In this document: positions 35,151-43,309 of the stretch, piece after piece
Position numbering within the stretch: the stretch's first letter is position 1
How the letters are laid out: each line of letters starts with the position of its first letter
Source of the DNA: SABI01 sp963676605
GTDB taxonomy: Bacteria; Spirochaetota; Spirochaetia; Sphaerochaetales; Sphaerochaetaceae
Direction of reading: 5' to 3'
DNA length: 64,000 nucleotides
Assembly: GCA_963676605.2 (NCBI GenBank)
Contig: CAXXSP010000047.1
Coordinates: forward strand, 76,026-140,025
Notes under the pieces: model-generated
The model's database searches: none
Told to the model about the DNA's origin: nothing
What the model saw: the letters and a program-made list of their open reading frames with translations, nothing else
Translations under genes and position numbers: made by a program

Positions 35151-38009
35151 ATGAGACGAATGATACACGACCCTGCATGGGGTACACTGAAAGTTGTCGG
35201 TTTTATATCAGGATCAGGAAACAGCTTGTGGCGGGTGCATGACCTGCAGAAAGAACTCGAGGCAACCTGGGAAGGTTCTCCCTTCGAAGTAGTAGGCTGC
35301 TTCTCGAGCGACTCGGAAGCCAAGGGCATATTGAAAGCACAGGAAAGAGATATTCCTGTAGAAGCGATTGATATCAGGGGATTCTATAGGGAGAGAAAGG
35401 AGAAATTCTCCAACATGGATGTACGTGTTGAATATGATAGACTTGCTGCCGCGGCGATAGAGAAGTTCCAAGCTGATGTGATCATCCTTGCCGGGTACGT
35501 GTGGGCGACAACGAGTGTCATCGTCGATTCATATACTGTCATTAATGTGCATCCTGCAGACCTGGCCGTCATGAAGGACGGGAGAGCTGCATACGCCGGA
35601 GCGAACGGTGTGGGAGATGCCCTTGCCGCGGAAGAGAAAATGCTTCACTCCTCATCCCATATTGCCACAAGCAAGGTGGATCAGGGACCTCTGCTGTTTA
35701 TTTCACCGGGAGTACCTGTGGATTACACCGCCCAATCAACCATGGATGAGAGAGATTTCATGAGAATTCACCTCAGACAGGTAAATGCACAGTCCAGAGA
35801 AATTTCCGCACGAACAATTCTTGAAATCGCCCTCGGAAACTGGGAAATCGAACCTGATGGAACCCTTTTCTATAAAAACGAAATAAGGCGGCTCGGTGTC
35901 CGCATCGGGAGCTGGGATCATAACAGACCGATGCATGAACGCAATACTCGATCCCTCATTTCCCCCTCCTCAATCGCCGTAATCGGCGCTTCAGCGAAAG
36001 GAGGAATCGGAGCTTCAATCATTACCAGTATACAGGGAAAGGCTTTTCAGGGTCCGCTAGCAGTAGTGAACAGAAACGGAGATGAGGTGAACGGAGTGAG
36101 CGGATACAGAAGCATCACCGAGGTGCCTCATGATGTGGATATGGCTGTCGTCACAGTCCCTTCCCGATTCGTTCTTCCCGTTGTGAGAGATTGTGGAGAA
36201 AAGGGAGTGAAATCCCTTGTGTGTATTTCTGCAGGTTTCAAGGAGGTAGGAGAGGAAGGTGCTCAGGCCGAACAGGAGCTGAAGGATCTTGTCGATCATT
36301 ACAACATGAGAATGATAGGACCCAACTGTATGGGTATCAGCAACAACTCACCCGACTCCCATATGAATACCACGATCCTTCATGATATTCCGAAGGAAGG
36401 GAATGTTGCGATAGTTACGCAGAGCGGCGGTCTCGCGGCGGTACTTCTCGATTATTCGAAACACCTCGGAATCGGATTCTCCATCGTTGCGAGCCTCGGA
36501 AATCAGGCAGATGTGAATGCAAACGATCTACTCCCCCTGCTTGCCGAGGATGAATCAACCGAGGTGATCCTCCTCTATCTGGAAACCATTCCCGACTATA
36601 GAAAATTCAGAACTCTGGCCTCCCGTATCTCGAAGAAAAAACCAATAGTCCTGATTAAATCAGGTCGTACGGAAGCCGGGGCCCAGGCGGCGAGCAGCCA
36701 TACCGGGTCTCTCGCAGGGAATGACCGGGTAACTGACGCTCTGATAGACAGCTGCGGTGTTATCCGCGCCGAGAGCGTGTATTCAGCGTTCTTCATCGTT
36801 TCAGTACTTTCGAAAATGCCGCGCCCTGCCGGCCGTAGAATCGCGGTGGTAACCAATGGAGGCGGACCGGGAATCATTGCGTCCGATTCACTCAGTCGGG
36901 CAGGCTTCCTTGTTCCCACAGTTTCTCTCACCCTTCAGGAGAAACTGAAGGAAGTACTGCTTCCTGAAGCTTCCTGTACGAACCCTATCGACCTCGTAGC
37001 TCCCGCTCCTCCTGCCCATTATGCTCAGGCTGTAGAAGCAGTGACGCGTAGCGGAGAATATGATGCGGTGGCTCTTCTCTGTATCCCTCCGGCAACGATC
37101 CATACCGGGGATGTCGCACAGGCAGTGACAAAAGAGCTTGAAAAAGCAAAGAAGGAAAAGAGAAGTCTTCCTGTTCTTTCCTGCTTTTTCGGGCCGAACC
37201 TTGGCCAGGGTGCCCGGGAAGTATTACGCACCGCCGGTTATCCTTTCGCTGAGTACCCTGAGCAGGTGGGAGAACTGTTTGAAAGAATCGTCGTACGAGA
37301 CAGTCCTGAGTCTGCGACCGGAGAGCACAGTTCTCTCCGGAAGAGAGTAGAAGCTCAGGAACTCTTCGAAGCAGATTCTGAAGGATACCTCTCATCCGAG
37401 CGATCCTGGAAACTTCTCAGCCTCTATGGATTTTCCATTGCCCGTCCGGTGCTTGTCACCTCTTCTTCAGAAGTAAGTACTCTCGATATACAATATCCTG
37501 CGGTAGCCAAGATCGATCATCCCGAGGTCATCCATAAAAGCGACGCGGGTGGAGTTGTACTGAATATCGAAAACGGACAGAGAGCTGAAGAAGTAACTCA
37601 GAACCTGATCGACCGGTTCCCGGGCGCCAGAGGCGTCATCCTGCAGCCGCAGGTCAACTCCTCCCGGGAGATCATACTCGGTTCGGTACGTGACGAATCG
37701 GCAGGTCAGTCTGTCATGGTCGGCCTGGGCGGTGTCTTTGTAGAACTCCTGGAGGATGTTTCTTTCCTCCACGTCCCCTACAGCCGGGGATCTGCGGAGA
37801 AAGCTATTCTATCACTGAAATCGACGAAGCTCCTCACCGGGTATCGCGGTGAAAAAGGGGTGAATATGGACTCCCTGATCAACCACATGGAAAATCTGAA
37901 CAGGCTTCTCATGGATTTCCCCCAGATCAGAGAAATGGATATGAATCCTCTCATGTACTCAGCTGAGAGGGAAGAGTTTATCGTTGCTGATGTCCGAATC
38001 AGGATCTGA
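35151..38009 (+). CDS. Fusion of a formyltransferase-like domain and an NDP-forming acyl-CoA synthetase
   Basis: A 952-residue protein with two parts. Residues about 12-255 form a GART/Fmt-like formyltransferase fold, with catalytic Asn132 and His134 in INVHPADL and Asp177 in HIATSKVDQGPLL, all at the expected spacing. Residues about 270-952 are a complete NDP-forming acyl-CoA synthetase: CoA-binding domain (SSIAVIGASAKGG), ligase domains, phosphohistidine His517 in SSHTGSLAG, and a C-terminal ATP-grasp domain (AVAKIDHPEVIHKSDAGGV). The latter couples acyl-CoA cleavage to ATP or GTP formation. The start at 35151 has GAGGTG ahead and the earlier in-frame TTG is rejected. The combination may link a formyl group or a C1 donor to CoA thioester energy, but the substrate is unknown. 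Fhs and a formate channel lie 2.4 kb downstream. Confidence 0.85.
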   Translation: MRRMIHDPAWGTLKVVGFISGSGNSLWRVHDLQKELEATWEGSPFEVVGCFSSDSEAKGILKAQERDIPVEAIDIRGFYRERKEKFSNMDVRVEYDRLAAAAIEKFQADVIILAGYVWATTSVIVDSYTVINVHPADLAVMKDGRAAYAGANGVGDALAAEEKMLHSSSHIATSKVDQGPLLFISPGVPVDYTAQSTMDERDFMRIHLRQVNAQSREISARTILEIALGNWEIEPDGTLFYKNEIRRLGVRIGSWDHNRPMHERNTRSLISPSSIAVIGASAKGGIGASIITSIQGKAFQGPLAVVNRNGDEVNGVSGYRSITEVPHDVDMAVVTVPSRFVLPVVRDCGEKGVKSLVCISAGFKEVGEEGAQAEQELKDLVDHYNMRMIGPNCMGISNNSPDSHMNTTILHDIPKEGNVAIVTQSGGLAAVLLDYSKHLGIGFSIVASLGNQADVNANDLLPLLAEDESTEVILLYLETIPDYRKFRTLASRISKKKPIVLIKSGRTEAGAQAASSHTGSLAGNDRVTDALIDSCGVIRAESVYSAFFIVSVLSKMPRPAGRRIAVVTNGGGPGIIASDSLSRAGFLVPTVSLTLQEKLKEVLLPEASCTNPIDLVAPAPPAHYAQAVEAVTRSGEYDAVALLCIPPATIHTGDVAQAVTKELEKAKKEKRSLPVLSCFFGPNLGQGAREVLRTAGYPFAEYPEQVGELFERIVVRDSPESATGEHSSLRKRVEAQELFEADSEGYLSSERSWKLLSLYGFSIARPVLVTSSSEVSTLDIQYPAVAKIDHPEVIHKSDAGGVVLNIENGQRAEEVTQNLIDRFPGARGVILQPQVNSSREIILGSVRDESAGQSVMVGLGGVFVELLEDVSFLHVPYSRGSAEKAILSLKSTKLLTGYRGEKGVNMDSLINHMENLNRLLMDFPQIREMDMNPLMYSAEREEFIVADVRIRI

Positions 38010-38056
38010 GTGGAATACCAGTTATATCAGACGACATCAGCGTACGAGTGATAATG

Positions 38057-38085
38057 CGGGATCAGGTTTATTCTGATCCCGTTTC
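38057..38085 (+). terminator. Terminator-like hairpin after the fusion gene
   Basis: CGGGATCAG (38057-38065) and CTGATCCCG (38073-38081) pair perfectly around a seven-base loop, followed by TTTC. The T tract is short, so termination strength is uncertain. The next -10 element (TATACT, 38091-38096) begins ten bases after the stem. Confidence 0.6.
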
Positions 38086-38122
38086 TATGATATACTGGCA
38101 GTGATTTCTCTCTGGAGGTTAT

Positions 38123-38998
38123 GTGAGTAACGACAATCTTCTTTTCACCATACAGCAGGTGGCACGTATTCTCGATGTGGTACCCGGTACTATCAGGAAC
38201 TGGGAACGTCAGAAGCTGTTTTCAGCACGAAGAGGAAAGAATAACTACAGAGTCTTCGATTTCCAAGATATATCCTTTCTCAAACGGATCCGGGATCTCT
38301 CGGTAGACAGACGCCTTTCCTATGATGTGATACGCCAGATGCTACTGCTCGATATCAGAGAACAGAACGCAAAAAAACACACCTCCTACGGAAAAGGTGG
38401 TAAAGGGCACAGTACGTTGCTCTCTAAGAAATGGCATCAATTCCGCGTAGATGCAGGCAGGACTCTGGAAGATGTGAGTTCAGCTGTAGGTATCAGTGCC
38501 TCCTACCTGAGTAAGATAGAGAACGGAAGAGCAAACATATCGTACGAAATTCTCGAAAGGCTTGCCGAATATTACAACCAGAACATTCTCTATTTCTTCG
38601 AAGAGGACAGTTCACCGAGAAAGAAGGTTGCAAAAGGGGAAGGAGCCCCGGTGGAGATAGGACTGAAGGGAGTCAATATCTTCTCGCTGATCAGTGGTAA
38701 GGATGCCCATTTGAAAGCCATGCATTATACCGTAGAACCGGGATGCGGAAACTTTCACAATCACAGCCACTTCGGAGAGGAATTTCTCTATGTGCTTGAT
38801 GGAGAGATCGAGATTACCCTGAATGATGATGAGACACATCAGCTCAGTACTGGAGACTCCTTCTTTTTTCACTCGGAAGAAAACCACACATGGAGCAATC
38901 CTTCAAAAAGCAATACGCAGATCCTGTGGGTTTATTCTCCCTTCAAAGGGCAGAAGCCGGAACCTTCAGAGCCGCTTCCCGCATCCGAAGTGAAGTAA
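38123..38998 (+). CDS. Regulator with MerR-type HTH, XRE-type HTH and cupin domain
   Basis: A 291-residue regulator with an unusual triple layout. Residues about 7-75 form a MerR-type winged helix (FTIQQVARILDVVPGTIRNWE). Residues about 110-165 form an XRE helix-turn-helix (TLEDVSSAVGISASYLSKIENG). Residues about 205-280 form a cupin barrel with FHNHSHFGEEFLYVLDGEIEI and a later HTW. The start is a GTG with GGAGG four to eight bases ahead; the overlapping ATG two bases earlier is in another frame. XRE-cupin proteins usually sense small metabolites; here a second DNA-binding head is added. Targets may include the divergent fusion and C1 genes nearby. Confidence 0.88.
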   Translation: MSNDNLLFTIQQVARILDVVPGTIRNWERQKLFSARRGKNNYRVFDFQDISFLKRIRDLSVDRRLSYDVIRQMLLLDIREQNAKKHTSYGKGGKGHSTLLSKKWHQFRVDAGRTLEDVSSAVGISASYLSKIENGRANISYEILERLAEYYNQNILYFFEEDSSPRKKVAKGEGAPVEIGLKGVNIFSLISGKDAHLKAMHYTVEPGCGNFHNHSHFGEEFLYVLDGEIEITLNDDETHQLSTGDSFFFHSEENHTWSNPSKSNTQILWVYSPFKGQKPEPSEPLPASEVK

Positions 38999-39003
38999 GA
39001 CGA

Positions 39004-39027
39004 GGGACGGGCTTTCGAACCCGTCCC
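39004..39027. terminator. Hairpin between convergent genes
   Basis: GGGACGGG (39004-39011) and CCCGTCCC (39020-39027) form a perfect stem with an eight-base loop. It lies between the convergent regulator and aminotransferase genes. There is no T tract on either side, so it is only a possible terminator. Confidence 0.4.
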
Positions 39028-39061
39028 CCCTAGAAGATTTCATTCACATAGTACAAAGGAG

Positions 39062-40210
39062 TTATGCGAAATGCTTCTTGAGTTTTTCTATAGCCTCTTT
39101 GAGTACATCCATAGACGTAGCATAAGAGAATCTGATAAACCCTGCTCCTGCTGATCCGAAGGAACTTCCCGGAATACACGAGACCTTCACCTCTTGAATC
39201 ATCTTCTCGCAGAATGCCCAGTCATCACTGTCGTGTTCTGAGATATCAGCCATAACATAAAATGCTCCCTTCGGGACATCACAGGAGAACCCCGGGATCT
39301 CATTCAGAGCTTTGACGAAATAATCTCTCCGTCTCTTATACTCATCCCTCATACGTCGTGTTTCATCCTGCGGGCCGTTAAGGGCTGCAGCGTACGCCTG
39401 CTGTGCCACAATATTCGGGCAGATGCTGATTAGAGACTGAAACTTGACTATCTGTCCTATAAGAGCTGCGGGACCTGCGGCGAAGCCTATTCTCCATCCG
39501 CACATCGCATAATCCTTCGAACTGCTTCCTACGGTAAGTACAACATCCCTGTGAGGTGTGCAGGTGACCGCCGGAGTATGCGGCTGATCGAAGATGACTT
39601 TGTCATAGGCTTCATCCGAGATAACAGTGAAATGATGTTCCCATGCGAGTTTACATACCTGTTCCAGCTGCTCAGGAGAAAGAATAGATCCTGTGGGATT
39701 ATTGGGTGAGTTGATGATCACCGCTTTGGTTTTCTTACTAATCAGGCTCCTGAAGACTTCCATATCAATGGAGAAACCGTCCTCAGCAACGAGAGGATAA
39801 AGCACCGGAATTCCGTCAGCATCTTTTATGATACCGTCATACGAGGCGAAACCCGGATTCGGCCGAAGTACTTCATCTCCCGGATTCACCAGAGCTCGCA
39901 GAGCCAGATGGAGAGCTCCCGATGCCCCGTGAGTGATAACCACCTCACTGGCAGGATCGAATTCTACTCCGTAATCCTCGTTAAACCTATCTGCAACAGC
40001 CTTTCTGGTCTGCGGCAGACCGTTAGTAGGTGAATATCCTATAAAACCCTGGTTCTGGAAAGCAGAAGCTTCATCCAGAATGTAGGCTGGAGTGTTGAAG
40101 TCCGGTTGTCCTACCTCCAGTCTCGTTAATCCTTCAGTCTGTGATGCCAGATCAAATATTCGTCTGATGGGAGAAGCCTGGATCTCCTCTGCTCGTCTGC
40201 TTATCTGCAT
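39062..40210 (-). CDS. Aspartate/aromatic-type class I aminotransferase
   Basis: A 382-residue PLP aminotransferase. Features are TEGLTRLEVGQPDF at the N-terminus, NSPNNPTGS, SDEAYDKVIFD, the PLP-lysine motif SSSKDYAMCGWRIGF and the C-terminal Arg in GFIRFSYA. The length and motifs fit the AspC/PatA subgroup, which moves amino groups between amino acids and 2-oxo acids. It is divergent from fhs, sharing a 190-base regulatory gap. It could supply a keto acid to the homocitrate-synthase-like enzyme, although that is only inferred from closeness. Confidence 0.93.
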   Translation of the reverse strand: MQISRRAEEIQASPIRRIFDLASQTEGLTRLEVGQPDFNTPAYILDEASAFQNQGFIGYSPTNGLPQTRKAVADRFNEDYGVEFDPASEVVITHGASGALHLALRALVNPGDEVLRPNPGFASYDGIIKDADGIPVLYPLVAEDGFSIDMEVFRSLISKKTKAVIINSPNNPTGSILSPEQLEQVCKLAWEHHFTVISDEAYDKVIFDQPHTPAVTCTPHRDVVLTVGSSSKDYAMCGWRIGFAAGPAALIGQIVKFQSLISICPNIVAQQAYAAALNGPQDETRRMRDEYKRRRDYFVKALNEIPGFSCDVPKGAFYVMADISEHDSDDWAFCEKMIQEVKVSCIPGSSFGSAGAGFIRFSYATSMDVLKEAIEKLKKHFA

Positions 40211-40234
40211 GTGATTGCCCCTTAAATGATTTTT

Positions 40235-40377
40235 ACCAAGGTTGATTTAGTGTATTTCAATGATAGGAAAACTTAAGAGAGTTGTCAATGAAAAAAATCT
40301 TTTCTTTTTAGATGCTATTTTCTCTTGCATTTCTCTCATTTTTGGTTTAACTATGATAAATATCTTATCAAGGTTGA
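40235..40377. promoter_or_regulatory. Repeated CAAGGTTGA sites in the aminotransferase-fhs gap
   Basis: CAAGGTTGA appears at 40237-40245 and 40369-40377, one near each divergent gene. The second copy is TCAAGGTTGA, an imperfect palindrome of TCAA and TTGA arms. They may be sites of a regulator that controls both genes. Confidence 0.35.
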
Positions 40378-40401
40378 GACAAATAAAAACAGGAGCACAC
40401 T

Positions 40402-42165
40402 ATGAAATTTGATCCCAAGAAGATGAAAGATTGGGAAATCGCCGCTGCAGCGGAACAAGACATGAAAAGGGTATCTCAGATAGCTGAAGAATGCGGAATA
40501 GAACAGGAGGAACTTCTCCCCTACGGTCATTATCTTGGAAAGATTGATTATAATTCAGTACTGAACAGGCTGTCGGATGTTCCCAACGGGAAATATATCG
40601 ATATCACAGCCATCACACCGACTCCTCTGGGGGAGGGCAAGACCACCACGACCATCGGTCTTGTGGAAGGTCTCGGCGCCCTGGGAAAACGGGTTTCAGG
40701 TGCTATCAGACAACCTTCCGGCGGTCCAACCTTCAATATCAAGGGTTCTGCAGCAGGAGGCGGACTGGCTCAGTGCATCCCGCTCGCAGACTTCTCTCTC
40801 GGTCTTACCGGAGATATTGATGCTATCACCAATGCCCATAACCTTGCGATGGTGGCTGTCACCTCCCGGGCTCAGCATGAATTTAATTACGGGGATGAAA
40901 CCCTTGATAAGAAGAAACTGAAACGGCTGGATATAGATCCCCGGAATCCTGCAATAGGCTGGGCAATAGATTTCTCAGCCCAGGCACTCAGGGAGATCAT
41001 CATGGGACTCGGCGGTAAGATGGACGGGTTCATGATGAAAAGCGGTTTTCAGATATCCGTCTCGTCGGAACTGATGGCGATTCTTGCTGTGGCTCGAGAT
41101 ATACACGATATGAGAAAAAGAATAGGTAGAATGGTTGTTGCATATGATAAGAAGGGGAATCCCATTTCAGCGGATGACCTTGATGTCGGCGGTGCCATGA
41201 GCGCCATTATGGCAAAGGCTATCAACCCTACCCTTATGCAGACCATCGAAGGCCAGCCCGTATTAGTCCATGCAGGCCCCTTTGCGAATATCGCAATCGG
41301 GCAGTCCTCCATCATAGCCGACAGGGTTGGTCTGAAGATCAGTGACTACCATGTCACCGAGAGCGGTTTCGGTGCCGATATCGGATTCGAGAAATTCTGG
41401 AACCTCAAGTGCCGCTTCAGCGGTCTCAAACCCGATGCAGCTGTTCTTGTCGCAACAATCAGAGCTTTGAAGATGCATGGAGGCGGGCCGAGAGTAGTTC
41501 CAGGCAAACCGCTCGATTCAGCATACACCGATAAGAACCTTGATCTGGTGGAGAAAGGACTTGAAAATATGAAAGCACATATTGCGACAGTCCAGAGGTC
41601 CGGTGTTCCTGTTGTCGTATGTATCAACCATTTCCATACCGACAGTGATGAAGAAATTGACCTTGTCATCCGGACAGTGGAAGAAGCCGGGGCCAGAGTC
41701 GCGGTCTCGCGTCATTGGGAAAAGGGAGGCGAAGGGGCCAGGGAGCTCGCTCAGGCAGTAGTAGATGCGTGTGAAGAGAAACATGAGTTCACCTTCCTGT
41801 ATCATGAACAGGATTCCCTGAAGACCAAAATCGAAACACTCGCCACACAGGTATACGGCGCTGACGGAGTCAGCTACTCACCAGAGGCAGAAAAGAAGAT
41901 TGCAGCAATCTCAGCATCAGAAGAGCTTGCCGGTATGGGAACTTGTATGGTGAAGACGCATCTATCCCTCTCTCATGACCCGAATCTGAAAGGCATGCCG
42001 AAGGGGTGGATCCTTCCCATCAGAGATATCCTTGTGTACCGGGGAGCAGGATTCATCGTCCCGGTCGCAGGTGACATCAAACTGATGCCCGGTACGGCCT
42101 CTGACCCTGCATTCAGAAGAATCGATATCGATCCCCAGACAGGTAAGGTTACCGGCCTGTTCTAG
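40402..42165 (+). CDS. fhs: Formate-tetrahydrofolate ligase
   Basis: A 587-residue 10-formyl-tetrahydrofolate synthetase, which joins formate to tetrahydrofolate with ATP and can run backward to gain ATP. The nucleotide-binding loop TPTPLGEGKTTTT is at residues 72-84, and RQPSGGPTFNIKGSAAGGG and KCRFSGLKPDAAVLVAT are family signatures. It is about 30 residues longer than typical (about 555-560), mainly from an N-terminal and a mid insertion. The ATG has AGGAG ahead. It is followed 24 bases later by a formate channel gene, so they share an operon and a formate economy. Confidence 0.96.
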   Translation: MKFDPKKMKDWEIAAAAEQDMKRVSQIAEECGIEQEELLPYGHYLGKIDYNSVLNRLSDVPNGKYIDITAITPTPLGEGKTTTTIGLVEGLGALGKRVSGAIRQPSGGPTFNIKGSAAGGGLAQCIPLADFSLGLTGDIDAITNAHNLAMVAVTSRAQHEFNYGDETLDKKKLKRLDIDPRNPAIGWAIDFSAQALREIIMGLGGKMDGFMMKSGFQISVSSELMAILAVARDIHDMRKRIGRMVVAYDKKGNPISADDLDVGGAMSAIMAKAINPTLMQTIEGQPVLVHAGPFANIAIGQSSIIADRVGLKISDYHVTESGFGADIGFEKFWNLKCRFSGLKPDAAVLVATIRALKMHGGGPRVVPGKPLDSAYTDKNLDLVEKGLENMKAHIATVQRSGVPVVVCINHFHTDSDEEIDLVIRTVEEAGARVAVSRHWEKGGEGARELAQAVVDACEEKHEFTFLYHEQDSLKTKIETLATQVYGADGVSYSPEAEKKIAAISASEELAGMGTCMVKTHLSLSHDPNLKGMPKGWILPIRDILVYRGAGFIVPVAGDIKLMPGTASDPAFRRIDIDPQTGKVTGLF

Positions 42166-42189
42166 AAGCATATACACGAAGGAATATCT

Positions 42190-43041
42190 ATGCCATACAT
42201 GAATTCACCCGCTCAGGTGCTCACTCACCTGAGTGCCTCGGGAGAGAAGAAAGTCTCCCGTACATTTTCTCAGACACTTATACTTGCGATACTTGCAGGA
42301 GTCTATATCGGATTTGCCTCCCACCTTGCAACCGTCGCGGGTACAGGAACCACCGAGTGGACAGGAGCTAAGAACATACTTGTCGGCTCAGTATTCTCAA
42401 TCGGTCTCATCCTTGTTCTTATCCCGGGAGCGGAATTGTTCACCGGAAACAACCTGATTGTCATCGCAGTTCTTCAGAAGAAAGCGACATGGCATGAGCT
42501 GGCAAAGAACTGGATCATTGTATATGCGGGGAATCTCATCGGAGCTCTCGGCCTTGCGTTCCTTCTCGTATTCGGAACAGAAAGTCTCAGCGGAGAGGCC
42601 GGTCGAAGGGCAATCGATATCGCTGCTCTGAAGGCTCATTTGAACCCGCTCCAAGCCTTCACACGGGGAATCGGAGCCAACTGGCTTGTCTGCCTTGCAA
42701 TCTGGATGGCCTTCACAGCTCAGGATATCACAGGAAAAATTCTCGGCATGTTCTTTCCAGTCATGGCCTTCGTTGCCATGGGTTTCGAACACTCCGTTGC
42801 CAACATGTACATGATACCGGTGGGAGCTCTTCTGCAACTGCAGCCTGATGTGATTCCGCTGTTCGCTGCAGGCGATATCGTTAAGAATCTGGTGTGGGTG
42901 ACAGCTGGAAACATTGTCGGAGGGAGTATCTTCGTAGGAGGAATATACTGGTATCTGTACGCCCCTCAGGCGCAGAAACTATCAGTCGGGGAGACGAACA
43001 GGAATCAGGGGGGAGGAAACGAAGACAGAGCGATTTCGTGA
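42190..43041 (+). CDS. Formate/nitrite transporter family channel (FocA-like)
   Basis: A 283-residue pentameric channel of the FNT family that passes formate (or nitrite or hydrosulphide) across the inner membrane. Signatures are GVYIGFASH, the GAELFTGNN stretch and GFEHSVANMYMIP, where the last contains the pore His. Six membrane segments are visible. The C-terminal 25 residues are hydrophilic. Operon position after fhs makes formate the likely substrate. The ribosome site is weak (GGAATA). Confidence 0.94.
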   Translation: MPYMNSPAQVLTHLSASGEKKVSRTFSQTLILAILAGVYIGFASHLATVAGTGTTEWTGAKNILVGSVFSIGLILVLIPGAELFTGNNLIVIAVLQKKATWHELAKNWIIVYAGNLIGALGLAFLLVFGTESLSGEAGRRAIDIAALKAHLNPLQAFTRGIGANWLVCLAIWMAFTAQDITGKILGMFFPVMAFVAMGFEHSVANMYMIPVGALLQLQPDVIPLFAAGDIVKNLVWVTAGNIVGGSIFVGGIYWYLYAPQAQKLSVGETNRNQGGGNEDRAIS

Positions 43042-43309
43042 AGCTTTAATCTCATGCGTCCGCACGCAGTTCCTGTGTTGCAGGATATCCTCTTGATTTC
43101 TGATCGATACTCTCTGAAGTTTCTGAGTTCTCTACCGGCAGTTCATCTCTTTTCTTTCAGACCGAGCACTGGCATACGTTTTTCTAGAATCGGCAGTGAA
43201 TGAACATCTTTGCTTATCGCAGTGTGACAGAAAAGCTTATTCTGTTTTATCTCCTTTCTTTAGTCCTTAACTCTGGAGTTTTTTCCGTGAATTATGCTAC
43301 ATATACGTC

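Noticed and set aside
39004..39027. Strong intrinsic terminator call for the stem between the cupin regulator and aminotransferase
   Set aside because: The stem is perfect, but no T tract follows on either strand, so it is listed only as a low-confidence hairpin.
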